Source: Holacanthus passer
Taxonomy: Eukaryota > Chordata > Actinopteri > Pomacanthidae
Direction of reading: 5' to 3'
Assembly (NCBI GenBank): GCA_025331565.1
Contig: JAFREQ010000039.1
Coordinates: 4,216,001-4,280,000 of the forward strand
Length of the DNA stretch: 64,000 bases
Shown here in pieces: positions 1-12,600 of the stretch. Below the pieces are notes generated by a model. The model saw only the letters and a program-made list of their open reading frames with translations, was not told where the DNA came from and ran no database searches. The position numbers were made by a program, and so were the translations under genes. The first letter of the stretch is position 1. Each line of letters starts with the position of its first letter.

Positions 1-609
1 TGCACTTCTTATATCACACCACTTGAAATTATATTAGCAATGTTCTGTTGTTTGAGGCTTCATGCCTAGCTGGTATGCAGGCTTTTCATTTTCACTCATC
101 TTTGGAAAACACTGAAATGTAATTAAATGTATTCATGAAAAAAACCTTTTCTGATTCTAATTTTCCACGGTGATAAATTTCTCCGAGCTCTTGCTGACCC
201 TGAAGATTGAGCGTGTCTGAGTAACTTCGTAAAATATAAGATAAGTCAGAAGAATGGATGTTTTAAATTAAAAATGTTAAGCTTTTTAAATTATCAAATT
301 ATCTGTCTCACAGATTTACACGGACTGAGACACACATGCTGCCACACACTCTCACACACTTGGCCTACTGCACATCTACAGTTGTGGTATGGGGAGCTTT
401 CTATAGACAGCACCTGCTGGCTTAACTGGTGTCTCTGGGGTAGGGGATGGGATGTGTGTGACTGTGTGTGTGTGTGTGTATGTGTCCGAGGGGAACTCCC
501 CATTGGGCAGATCACGACAGGCTGGAGCCACAGGAGGTTTTCAGTGCTCTAGAAGGCAGGGGGGCCCGGGCCTGGCAGGGCACAGCAAACCCTCCCTCTT
601 TAACTCACC
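1..609. other. Sequence upstream of the candidate alternative first exon
   Basis: AT-rich sequence up to about base 380, a GT microsatellite at 452-486, then a GC-richer stretch leading into the ATG at 610. No nav3 exon was recognised. If the 610-743 first exon is real, the last few hundred bases would be its promoter and 5' UTR. The stretch from about 545 to 609 contains several CAG/GGCAG sequences that could act as acceptors, so an upstream non-coding exon is also possible. The CH-domain exons of nav3 were not found here and should lie before the window. Confidence 0.4.
452..486. repeat. (GT)n microsatellite
   Basis: Interrupted GT/TG dinucleotide run about 125 bases upstream of the candidate start codon at 610. 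Confidence 0.9.
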
Positions 610-743
610 ATGTCCCGGGGCGAACAAGTTGACCCCCTGGTCTGGCGCTCCTCACGCCTGCCTACCGCCGTGTCTCGCGACAGGAAGAGCCGTTTACCTT
701 ATGGGAGAGCCAACAGCCTGGCAAAGCCTGACTCGTCTCCTAG
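610..743 (+). CDS. nav3: Candidate alternative first coding exon of nav3 (44 codons plus 2 nt)
   Basis: An ATG in a strong context (ACC directly before it) follows an in-frame TAA at 601-603, so translation of this frame can only begin here. The frame stays open for 44 codons and reaches a donor, AG|GTACAG, at 743/744. The peptide starts MSRGEQVDPLVWRSSRLP and is basic and serine-rich, with two SRLP motifs (residues 15-18 and 27-30). It ends in phase 2, and the nav3 exon at 6079 begins with the single base needed to complete the codon (AG|T, serine). The exon is CpG-rich compared with its flanks. I do not recognise this N-terminus from any navigator I remember, so the call rests on frame, start context, phase and position. 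If used, the product would lack the CH domain. It could instead be a chance open frame. Confidence 0.45.
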
Positions 744-3132
744 GTACAGTTACACTTGTGCAGCGCGTGAGTGTGTGTGTTAAGACAACAGAGTTTGGAT
801 CTTTCTGGAGAACAAATGGTGATATGAGGAGGATGGATTAATGTCAGCGGCATCATGAACTGGTAAATGGTTTGGTTCCACTTGTCCTGTTTGTTATTCC
901 GGACTGTCATCGTGGATTTGCAGTTTAGATTTTTTTTATCGATTGTTAATAAATGGATGTGAATATGATTTTTTAAATCTTTGTCGTAGGATAGTGTCAA
1001 TGAAAAGTTAGTCTTGCAAACAGCTTGTTTGATGAGTGGGGTACTTACAATACAATAACAGCTGGATTTTGTATTGCATGTACATATGTTGAACTAATTA
1101 TCTATGTGTGCTCCATCACCACAATGTTTAGCTTGGTAAGTGTTTGATGAATTCTAGAGATTTGTTTGTAAAGCAATATTTAAATTTCTGCCAGATATTG
1201 AAGACTGTCATCATCAGTAAACAGTAAACACTGAAATGATTTAATTTATGTTGTTCTGCAAATAATGACTTAAAAAAAAATAACTGTCTTGAAGAAGCAA
1301 GTTGGTAGTGGCGTATTGTTACCGTACCTCAAAAATTCATAAGGAAGCTAGGTAGAAGAAGGTCAGGGTGTGTGGTTGGGCGTACAGATCATCTCATTTA
1401 AGCACCAGACACTGCTGTTTGCAATCAATATTTTTGAAAAACTCTCTTAAACTCTGTTTTCATTCATTACACAACTATCTCTGTAACTTCTCATGTGTAC
1501 AACAATGTGATCACCTTCAAGGAGAAACTGCCAGAAAATGTGTGCCACTATCCCCCTTAAACTAGGGATCTTGTCATTCATTGTCGACACCCTAAACCCC
1601 AAATGAACTATTTTTGTTGTTAAGGTTGAAGGATGTGTTGATATATTGGTACAGTATAGGTGCAGGATGAATCCAAGACCTTCACCTTGTTTTATAGGTT
1701 CTTCTGTTTACACCATTAAAGCAGGTGAGATGCAGCATAAATGCATGAAGATCAGTTTCGACAGCAGCTGACAGATGCCTGAAGTGCCACATGTGGCCAC
1801 ATAACAAGCTTCAGTGTACAGTAGATATTGAGTTGACTGTCACTCAAACGAATTTGTGACTTTGCGTGTCTGCGTCTAGCGATGCTAGAAGTGGCGTCGC
1901 AGCACGAGTGCTGATCGGGCTTTGAAAGGGCCACGCTTGACAGATCCCCCATGGACAGATCGGGTGACATCTCATTACCTGCTGTCATCACACTGGCTTC
2001 AGCGCCTGAGCGCCCGCCATTTTGGATCTAAAACCCAACACTTTGCGTCTGCCCTCAGCGCTGTGGCTACAATTAAGCTGAAACTGATATTGCTCACATT
2101 TAATAGGACAGCAACGGCGTCCAATATCGCTCGCATGTGCGCCGCAGTGTCGTGGACTATTAGACGGAGGCCCTGTTGATGTATGTTGTATTAGATCAAA
2201 AGTGACAGAATGTACCCCCTCCACCCCTTCTCCTCTGCACCACCACCACCACCCCCATCTCCTTTCCCCACTCCTTGATCCTCATGTGTTCTGGTGTCTT
2301 TTTCCACATTGGAAAGATCTTAAATGCTGTGGGTTGGATAAGCACTCCAGGCTGGGGACTCTATACCATTGCCTTCATGTTTCATTGCATTTTATAAAGT
2401 TGGAGGGTTGGGGGAGGGGGTCGAGATGGGTCCTGTGGTGGAAAAATGTGCACTGCAGCACCCCTGATGTTTTTTACTGTCATATACAAATGTGGGCTGC
2501 TGCTACATGAGCTGCACATACATTACCTTCTCTCAGACTTCTGTTGCCTTTAAAAATAACCCTTTTTCCTCCTTGCTAATAGCCTCGCAGTCCCTTGTCT
2601 GAATATGAACAAAAAGAGAAGGAAAAGGGCAAAAGCTTTATGCCTTTAGAGGAACGTGATGGACAAATGTAAGGTCCACCCTTGTTGCCATTGAAACGCT
2701 GAAAAAGCATTTTAGAGTGCGACAGGCTCCATTAATCTCTGTCTAAGCTTGTCTTTTCCATGTGCTAAGTGCCATTTAGGGTATTTAATAGAGCACAAAG
2801 CACACTACTGGGAGATGAAATGCGGTGTGGGTTGTGGCGGGGGATGAGTAACTAAGGAGGACATATTTAGTTGCCAGACATCATTAACCGACGTGTCATG
2901 TATCATATAGTTCGTTAATGACATGATACGAAGATGCACGCCGCTATAATGGGAGAGGGCCCTGAACTCGTTTCCCCTGCTTTCTGCTGTCTGCCTCGAA
3001 GCTCGTTAACATAACGCAGCATCATGAAAAACCTGCAAGGTCAATTAGAGATGTACAGTGACTCTGCACTTCATCGCAGGTGGCTTAAAAGTGAGCTGAA
3101 CCATCCAGAGGGAGAGATGTAAATAGTAAAAG

Positions 3133-3135
<3 letters not shown>

Positions 3136-3182
<47 letters not shown>

Positions 3183-3183
3183 C
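3136..3183. repeat. (TG)n(CG)n microsatellite
   Basis: About 20 TG units followed directly by a short CG run. It produces long artificial reading frames of Cys-Val or Thr-His, which are not genes. Confidence 0.95.
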
Positions 3184-4090
3184 AAGAGGCAGACAAGAAA
3201 TGTCAATGTGTGCGTTAGAGAGAAAGGAAACCCAAAAGACACACTTTAGGGGAGAGGGACAGTTAATTAAAATTTTGTTCACCACCTTAAAAGATCTTTG
3301 TCGTTCACAGTTTGACCTTTCTGAAAAATGAGATCTGTGATGGCTGGTTTGATTGTACAGAATGATGAAATTTATTCAGGATATTGACTGAAAATCTGTC
3401 CTCCTTTCATTGAACTTCATTATAAGAGGAAATGTGGCATGAATAAGAGGCTGCCAAAAAAATTCAGCAATAGATTTTTGCAAAAGTCACTGAACCCTAT
3501 TCCTTATAATACCAATATTTGATCTGGGATGTTTAATGCCTTTAATGTAATAATTGATATATAATGCTGTTCTCTAGTCATCTTTTTCTGCTGTGCTCAT
3601 TTTTATTCCCTTTGGATCGCAGTGTCAGCTAAAATGTTGAATCTCAAAGCTGTTGGCATTTGTTTATATCCAGTTTCATGCAAAGTTGAGAGCTGCACAC
3701 TCAAAGCAGACAGAGCAGCAGAAAATAAGACGTGTTGAACGCAGTGCGTCACTCAGCCACCCAGTATAGGTAGTTTATTGTCTCTGTCCGCTCTCACTCA
3801 CCAACGCCAAACCAGCAGCCCACAATCACAAAACAGAGAACAAGTTGTTCCTCGTTGTCAGAAAGGGAGGACGTCGAAACAGGCCGCTGGTGTTTGTTGC
3901 TTCCTCTGTCTACTGCTCTGGTCATTGTGGAGGACAGTCTGACAGTTGAACTACTGAGGCTCTGTGGCTCCTGCTCAAAAGGAAAACTCAGGTTTCTGTC
4001 TCTGATCAGCCCGTGGAAGGTATGAATGAAAGTCTGCAACTCACTGGAATTATTTGATCTATAAAGTGATTATTGGTAATATGTAAGAAA

Positions 4091-5130
4091 GAATGGTTTG
4101 CAGTATTCAAAACTACATGAAGGAGGACTTTGTTAGTTGCTAGCATGTCTAACTTATAAGTTATTTAATGCCATATTATGAGGAGCTAAGTACAGCCAGC
4201 ATTTTGTTAAGACTTATAGTCTTTAATTTAAAAACTTAAATACGATCAAAAATAGTTTGCTCTGTGTTAGAAGCAGCTTTTTGTTGAGGGCCACTTTTGA
4301 GAAATTCTGTTAAGCTAATAATGTTAGCACCAACTAGCCAAACATGCTGAAACACCGGCTGAAATTAATGGCCACATTTTCACCACTTTTCTGTGTTTTG
4401 TGTGTTGTTTTGTCCATAATTGCTGGCAAAAATGTAGTTTGCTTTGTTAAAGTGAAAACTAACAGAAAAGGTGGGTAATATTTGAATGCTAACGTTATGC
4501 TAGCTTGGGTACAGTTACAGAATTGTTTGAAGTATTCAAAACTACTTGAAGGGGCTCTTTGTTCATTGCTAGCAGGTCTGACTTTAAGTTATTTAATGCA
4601 CTGTTATGAGGTTGGAAGTGCAGTCAGTATTTTGTTAGGAATGACTTGTATTTATTCTTTAATTTAAAACTTATCTGATGTCAGGATACTGTGACCAAAT
4701 TGTAAAACCTCAATTGTATTTCATCCTGCAGGTGAGTTTACAGCATCCACTGCTAATGTCTTTGCTAGCAACCATTTTCCTGTGGTCCTATTTATTTATT
4801 TTACACAGTGAAATGGTTCATATTCTGTTATTCATACTTACACATTTGAGTAAATAACTGAGTTTTAAAAATAAGTTACTCTATGTTAGCAGCAGCTTTT
4901 TGTCGGGACCGTATTCCACTTTTGAGAAACTCTGTTAAGCTAATAATGTTAGCACCCATTAGCCAAACATGCTACAACATTGGCTGAATTATATTTTGGT
5001 TAATTTTTCACCACTTGTGTTTTTCTGTGTTTGTGTGTGATTTTGTCTATAATTGCTTTCAAAAATCTTGTTGTTAAAGTGAAAAACAGCAGGAAAGGTC
5101 ACTCATATTTTTATGCATCGTGCTAGCTGA
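4091..5130. repeat. Diverged direct (tandem) duplication, two units
   Basis: Unit 1 (about 4091-4517) and unit 2 (about 4521-5130) share the same ordered blocks. Both open with GTATTCAAAACTAC and continue with AAGTTATTTAATGC. Both then have GCAGCTTTTTGT, CTGTTAAGCTAATAATG and AGCCAAACATGCT, and both end near GCTAGCT. Unit 2 carries about 180 extra bases (about 4675-4860). The copies differ by many substitutions and small indels, so the duplication is not recent. The family is not known to me. Confidence 0.8.
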
Positions 5131-6078
5131 GGCACCCAAATGTCAATGAAGAGCCTTTCTTTCCTCATAAGCAGAAGATGATTAAGATGATTTAAGATGA
5201 TACTGTTGCTCTGAGTGAGTTCTTGTCCAACACCAAAGCCAGCCACAAAAAATATTTTCCTCAGGCATTTAGAGCTGCTAATAAAAAGACAAGATATCTC
5301 TAGTTGATAGAGGGGCTGTATTTCAATAGAGGCTCTGTTCATTCAGTTTATGACAACAAGTAAGAGGCGCTCACATGGTCTGCGAGTCATACGGTTCACG
5401 CAGGACATGACACTCCAAACATTTACACACAGGAATAAACAACAGCCTTGCCACCTGGCCTTCGACTTCTCATTGTTTACGGGGTGTACGTATGATGATT
5501 AAAGGCGTCTCTTTGTTCATATAGCACCCTACAAGTAGCTTAACTACTTCCTGTCAAACATGAATGCAGATACCCGCCTGTAACAGCCCGCGTTAATTCC
5601 CGTCTCCGTGAATGACTAACAGTGAGTGTTGGGTTATAAACTGTGACTGATGCTGTGGGCATTTCCTTCGCCTCAGCCTCGTGTGTTGTGTTTTTTTGGG
5701 GATTTTCTTCAAACGATGCCACCACCAAACTCATTGTGAAAGTTTTTCTGTTTTATGTAAGCAGCCCTATAAATGGATTGAGAGATGTTATTGGCTTAGT
5801 CATAAGCGTGTGGTAATAAACATGTGTGAGCCATCATGTGAGGAATCAAAGCAATGTGCCCTGGCGTGGTACAGTATGTACTACTGTGTGTGCTTCTTTG
5901 CTGTCCCTGGTTATCTCTTCTTCTTTCGCTCTCCTCTACCCTCTTCTGTGTGAATGCCTCGACTCACTCACTTTATTACATTAAGGCATGGATTAAGAAA
6001 TTACAGCAAGACGCTGTTCTCATTCCTCCTCTAACTGTGCTAACAGTTCGTCCGTTATCTTCTCTGCTCTCCCCTCAG

Positions 6079-6147
6079 TCTCACAGCACGATATGCAAGT
6101 CCTCCGGGCCACAGTGGAATAGGGTCGCCACAGAAGAAAAACACAAG
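6079..6147 (+). CDS. nav3: nav3 exon, 69 nt (LTARYA...QKKNTR segment)
   Basis: This small exon lies between a pyrimidine-rich acceptor (CTCTCCCCTCAG) and the donor AAG|GTAAAT. After one base completing the previous codon it encodes 22 residues, LTARYASPPGHSGIG then SPQKKNT, plus two bases of an arginine codon. This matches the NAV3 segment I recall as LAARYATQSNHSGIA...QKKPTR, which lies after the CH domain. The split arginine (AG|G) is completed by the first base of the exon at 13290, which continues LPGPSR exactly as in NAV3. The other two frames show no navigator similarity, and one stops after 13 codons. The segment is disordered linker with no enzymatic role of its own. It is too short to stand out as an open frame. 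Confidence 0.88.
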
Positions 6148-6323
6148 GTAAATATGACAAATAAATATTTCATGTACCTTTTTATTTTCCTGGTTAAACT
6201 GATTCTCAGACTGTCTATGTTCTATATGCTGAGTACTCATTTTGTTGCATGATCCTGTGCCTTCACACTTTTGTGTCCTTTTTACTTAATGTTTTCCTGT
6301 TCTTGTGATACTCTGGTACCACC

Positions 6324-6410
6324 TCAGGGAGGTCAAAGGTCAGGATCAGTAAGAGAGCAGCTGGTAGGGATTCAGTGTTTTGCTCAAGGATACTTCAGCA
6401 AGGTGTAAAT
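6324..6410 (+). repeat. Fragment of a dispersed fish repeat
   Basis: The sequence around TGTTTTGCTCAAGGATACTT matches the wording of a tail seen in many teleost interspersed repeats (CTTGCTCAAGGACACTTC). Only a fragment is present and its ends are uncertain. Confidence 0.4.
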
Positions 6411-9400
6411 GTGCCTCATTGTGTCTCGTGGTGAAAAGACAGTCTTTTCTTATTGTGCTAAACATTCATTAAAAATTTCTCTATTACCTTTTCAGACACG
6501 ATCCAGCTTAATTGGGCATGCCCTTTCAGTTCTGAACACCCATAGTGTGACAGATCTTTTCTTGGAAGAGTTTTTTTTTTCTTCATGGAGTGGTTCTTCT
6601 CTTTTACGTCAAGACTAGTGCAGGCAAACAGAAACACATATGGTATAATTGTGAAGGTGCCTGTCCATAATTTGCCTCCAAGCCAGTCTATCTGAGCATT
6701 GCGCAAGTAAGTGAATGACAATGTCTAATTTAAATGATGCCAAAACTAGGAGTGAAGTGGAATCAACACTTTGCAAGTTGCCAAAACGGCGCCATCATGG
6801 CTGAAAGCATGAAGCAAAAATACCCGCCTTCAGAATCTTAAGCGAAAAAGACGTCACAGTCATGCCCACATGATTCGACCGGCCAGTGACCACAGGGGAG
6901 TTCAGTGCAAAAACACAGTAGTCAGTGTTTTGCCCCAAAAAGCTTGCTAGAATTACAAAAATATGAGGATCACTGCAGTGTTTTCACACAAGTAAAAGTA
7001 GTTGACTTGCACTGCTCTGTTCATCTCTGTCCTCAGTTTCAGCTCTTTCGCTACTTGCTCTGTGTGATGTGTCCTTTGGGAATAGCCCTTTCACACATCT
7101 TGGCAAAGAAGCTGCTGCTATATAAGCTACATAAGCGTTATAATGACACTCTTTGTGTTGCCAAGCTCTAGACTGTAGCTTAACAGTCAAACCACCACAG
7201 GCTTCAAATACGTTGCGGTGTCATGTGTGAGCTGGTAAATCTATCAAACACACACATGCACATAAGGCCACTGACCTTCTCACACTCATAGTTGTGTAGG
7301 GGTATGTGTACTAGTGCAAGTCCATACACCTATTTTACATGTTTAAATACATATGAGCAAAAACAAACAGATACTATCATGTACATATACAACATTCACC
7401 ACCGCATGCTGTATGTACACACCCCAGAGTCCAGTTGTCTGATGCTTGCAGCATTTGTTCCAGCCCAGAGGCAGTGGGAACCAGCGTGTTGGCAAATAAT
7501 TCCTCTCCAGCCGCCACTGAGCAATGGCAAAAATGCTGCAGCCAGCAGGTCCAGGCCTATGGGTGGTAATCTGCCCTCTCACATCACTGACAACAAACCT
7601 CACTGCTGCTGCTTTGCAGAAATAGCTCTTTAGTTCCTGCACACATATGAAGACACACACAACACAAATGAAAATACCTGTATTGGCGGCCAGTGAGTGT
7701 AACCATTCCTGTTGCCATCTGATTCTCACAAGCCTGATTACCACATTTAATTGCTTTCTTGCCATCTGAGAAGTTATTTTTAATCACCATGAATTGTCTC
7801 ATCTCCTATCCCTGAAGCAAGAAAGTTTCAGCAGTTCTAAAATGGGAAAACAATTGATGTCTCTCTCGCATGCTGCACTGAATGAAAAAGGTTTCCCTCA
7901 AGGTGCTGGAGTTGTAGCGTTTTTATATGCTCCTTATGAGACAGTGTGCTCGTAGCCTGAGCTAAAGGAACTACCCTGCACCTTTCACTTGCAGTCACTC
8001 ATATTGATGGTTTCCACTGATTTTAACAGGGGCGGAAATATGTCCTCTGTGTTGCATTTTTGTCTTTGGTCTGTTTCGAGTCATGCTACCCAGTTGAGTG
8101 TTGCTTTTGTTTTTCATACCAGTTAAGAATACATAAAGAAATACTTGTTTCGGTCCAAGACAAGTGGTTACCCTGTTTTTGTATGCTTGGTTTGTCGAAG
8201 GATGAGTAACTTCTGGTCATTGGGTGCCAAAATAGATCTTGTTCTCTTCTCTTCCACACTTCTCGTCATTGGTGGCTTTCTCTTGTGGATACTCATTTCT
8301 TTCTTATTCCTGATTAACCACTCTGTCTGAATATATTGGGCTGCTGTGAACACACCCTAGCGCTGCCAGAGTTAGGTGTGTTTACTTCCCCTGGGGTCAC
8401 CTATGTTTAGCATCTGTGCTCTACTGGTACACTTGTGTGTAGTGTTGGGCTACATTCTGTCTTTTCAAGACCATACTGGTGTGTTTGCAAGTTTTAGCTC
8501 TTTTATTACAAATTAATGAATGCATGCGTTGCAGTTTGGGATTTTTTAACATATTTTTCCAACACTTACACACATTAATTTCCATAAATGTTTTTGTACA
8601 AACTCAGTGAGCAGAATCTTGACTTGAGTTGTGTGATCCATCACAGTAAACATCAGGTCTGCCTCATTTTTTGTAAAATACAGCAATGAATATAAATCAG
8701 TGGCTGCCTGTAAATGAAAAATATACATTTAAATTTCTACCTACAGTGTACAATATATCAGTTTGTTATTCCATATAGGCCAAAGTATTGGTCCTTAAAG
8801 TTCATCATCTTTGCAGCAGGGGGTGATGTTTGACATCCTGTTGGCCACCTGCTAACTTGTGGTCCCTTTCTTCCATTTTAATGAGCCTGAGGTAGCTCAG
8901 GAAGTGTGAATTTGTGTGAAAACGTGCACTTGGCCAGACTGAGGACACTGGTGTAGAAATTGGCATAATTTAAGAAAGACTCACTACAAAAGCTTGGCTG
9001 GGGAAATAAAAAGGAAGCACTCTCTCCTCTGCAGGAACTATTGTGGCCGGTGACTGACAGGCTGAATAATGTGCTTGTCCAGTCTCTCTCTTCTTCACCT
9101 TACCATCAGGCTGGAGATCCTTTCTGTGTCAGATACACTTCCCCAAGTCTGTCCTAAAACAAAACCATTGTCCGGAATTTACATTGCATTTCCCTCTCGA
9201 GCTCCATTTTGCTGATGCATTATCAAACATGTATTTTGGAAGATGAAAGAATCTTATGATAAAAGGGACTCCCTCTGATTTCCATCTGAATTGCCTCAAT
9301 CGCACCCTCATTTTCCCACTGTTTATCTCTCATTTTCTCTTGTCTGGCTTTGCAGCTACAGTATTTTTTCTCTGATTCTATCTGCATCTATTTCCTTTTC

Positions 9401-9630
9401 ACTCCCATTCTCTCATTTCCTTTGTTCTTTTTCATTTTTTTTTCTTCTAATTGTTTGGTCTCTCCTGTTCCTTTGCTTGTTGATTCTACCTGTGGGAGCT
9501 AAAAGCGTTATAGCTACTGTTGCCATTACATGTACATGTGTGTTTTTAGGAGCTTTTAGTTGTTTTGTTTTGAGATATTTCATTTGAACATCAAAATTCA
9601 TTTACCCTTTTTTCCTTCCTGCCATTCTAT

Positions 9631-9631
<1 letters not shown>

Positions 9632-9691
<60 letters not shown>

Positions 9692-9698
9692 CTCTCGC
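9632..9698. repeat. (CT)n microsatellite
   Basis: About 67 bases of nearly perfect CT repeat with two CG interruptions near the 3' end, inside the 6148-13289 intron. Confidence 0.95.
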
Positions 9699-12600
9699 TA
9701 TTACTGGTTGCTTCTTTTCTGGTCCATCTCTTTCAACCCTTCAACCCTCTAGACTAAGGACCACCTCTGGCTGTAGCTCAGTGCAATCACTCAGGCAGAG
9801 CATCAAGTCTTTGCTCTCAGGCCTGGATCTAAAGTCTGCTGGTGTCATCCCTGTAGATGTACAGTCAGATGTTTTAGGATCTGAAAAATTTAAAGGAACT
9901 GCATGTAGGCACTGGCATATTTATGGCTTCTTGGTGTCATTTTTTTGCATTTAGGCACGTTTTATTTTTGCACAATTGTCTGTATAAAACAGTGTTTGTG
10001 TGGTTCAGCACATGGACTGACTTATTAGGCAGTTTTGCACTGACTACATGCTGTGCTGGTTGCTTAATCGCTGAGCCTTGTTCTATTTTTCAAGAGTACA
10101 CTTGAATTTTTGCAATTATACACAGCACCATTCAAGTCCGCCTGCTGCAATAGTAGAAGTGCTGAATTTTGTTATTGCATGCTTTCTGTGTTTCGTGTTG
10201 CATCAGAAAATGCAGCAGATAGTTATTTTGATAAGCCCTGCAGCTGAAAGCATAATTTGCTTCACTAATATCAGTTAGTGGGGCTGCCTGCCTCTGCAAA
10301 TGAAAAGCTGTCCTGCAGAAGCAATGTTAGAAGATGAACATTAGCGTGGCAAAGTGGGGTTTTTTATCCAGTTTTGTGTGGTATGTGAAAACATATTTCC
10401 TGTATTGAAATGAATTAAGTCTTTATAATCAACAGAATTTTCAAAAAGGTTACCTAATCTGTAAGCTAAGATGTGGATTGTGCAGAGCAGGCTCCATATA
10501 AAGCATTTCACAGAGACAGTAGGGAACAGGCAGCAGTGCTGTGTCTGTTGCAGTGTTAATGCAGGATGGATAAAGGACTTGTCATAATCAAGTTTTTGAT
10601 TTGAATTCACCAGCTTTTGATTGTGTTACATTATTGACCTACTTAAATCATTCAAAGGAAACTCAAATAATAAAAGATTTCCCAAATACTACCATTACTG
10701 ATTTGGTCACTCAGTGGCCAGATTGCCCTGCTGTTGAGTGATACTTTCATATCCCCTAATATACAGAATCAGTGTGACAAAATAATGTTGACCAGACTTG
10801 TTCTCCTCTTATTTTTTGATAGGAGAAGAAAAAGAAGGAGGTATAGACTGATAGAACAGAAAACGTTGTCTATTCCAGATGAAGTTCATGGTAGATACTG
10901 TTTGCCATAGGAATAAAATAAGGGAAATATTTCCTAATGATCAAGATGGATTTTGTGCATGCTACAGCTTGATTGCTCCTTCTATTTGTGTAGTTATTAA
11001 GTTGTCTTAATGCCTTAAAGACAAAATGGAACATATGAAATCTGCTTTTTCCCATTGAGGATTTTGACCACTTCAGGATTCCACCCTTCAGAAAAACTTT
11101 CCTCCCCGACATCTCGGCTCCATCTGCGATACAGACGCGAGTGACATATTCAGCGTGGCGAATCGATTATCTTTGTTAAAGGACGTCACGACAGCTTTTG
11201 GCTCGGGAGACAAAAAGACACCAAGTTGTTAGAGTCTATTTAAGGTTTCTCTTTTCTTCTTAATATTGACACAGACAAGGCTATGGATGGAAACACCCAC
11301 TGCCCTTTAATTCAAACAATGCCTTCACTCCCTGTCCATTTTTTTTTGCTTTTTCATTATCTACCTATACTCCCACCTTTTTTTCTAAGTTTCCTGCAGT
11401 CTGTCACCTCTGAGACTTTGAGATTTTTGTGCTGTTCCTTGTCTTTTTATCCCTTTGATCGGACAGTCATGCAGTCTAGTCACAACATGCCAACATGCCA
11501 TTCTCAGGGAGAAACATATGCATATTTTAGTCCAGGTATGGACCACTACCTTGTGATGTGTGAAATGTGATCTTTGGAAACAGTTCATAAAAATCACTTC
11601 AAACTACAACAGTCAAGATTAATGACAGTAAAAGATCTAAGTTGTCATAAATCTCATCATCATCCCTGAACCAGATACCAAATCTGTTTTTGAAATAACT
11701 TACCAACAAACAGATGGGTGAAGGCATCTGGCAGAGTGCATAAAAAATAAAGTTATTGTACAATAACAACAGGTTTTTGATGAGATAATTCTTTTAGTGC
11801 CCTCATGGGAGTCGTGCAAATCCTCCAGCTGCAGCATGGCAAATCAACATTTGACACTGGCAGCTTTGACTCTGTCGAGAGAAAAAGATTATGCGTAAAG
11901 TATGTCTGTGTGTACAGAGTAGAGCCTGAAAACACAAACCTCCTTGGGTAGTTGTGTGTGTAAGCCTGTGTTTCTCTATACGGTGTCAGTAGAGGTAAAG
12001 AAGTGAATAGTGACTATACATGTAGGAGATTGAGAGAGAAGAACACCATGAGCCATCATATGTCTCCAGTGTTCATTTTCATGTGCTTCTACTTCATTTT
12101 CCTGCAATAATGGGTGCTGACAGATCTCAATCAAACCTGTCATGAAGCAAACTTTTGTGTCTTTTTATATTCCGTCACGTCGCTCCACTGAAACTCAGAG
12201 TTCACCTCCTTCTTTCATCCTTCTTCCTCAACCCACAGGGGAACACACACTCTCTGTCTTGCTGCACTCTATTCATCTCCCTTCATCTTCCCCACTGACA
12301 CATACTGAGACCAAGGTCAGTGTTTACGACACAATGGAAGGACTCTTTCAGCTTATAGTAAGCCAGTACCGCCTACACTGTATAGAATCTATACAGCTCA
12401 ACTCAAGGCCTACCTTGTGGTCTTTTTATCTGTCTTGTGAGGCTTATAGTGAGATTTGTTTTAAATCCCAGCAAGGTTTCACACTATCCAGGGTTCAAAC
12501 TTAAAGGGTAGGTCTATCTTAATACTCACATACTCACATTTTCCTTTTTCACTGGCTGCAAAGAGATCCATTTTTGGAGCAATAGCAATGGATTCATTCA

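Larger units (their letters stand above)
744..6078 (+). other. nav3 intron before the RYA/KKNTR exon
   Basis: Non-coding as far as I can see. It holds a CpG-rich patch (about 1830-2185), a long TG/CG microsatellite (3136-3183) and a diverged direct duplication (4091-5130). I looked for the segment that precedes LAARYA in mammalian NAV3 (QQDMQS) and for CH-domain exons, and found neither. Those exons are probably upstream of base 1. Confidence 0.6.

Noticed and set aside
452..841. 129-codon plus-strand open frame
   Set aside because: It begins in a GT microsatellite and has no navigator similarity. The frame starting at 610 has the better start context and a phase-matched donor.
7343..7765. 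140-codon minus-strand open frame
   Set aside because: No conserved motif, intronic composition and no neighbouring exon signals.
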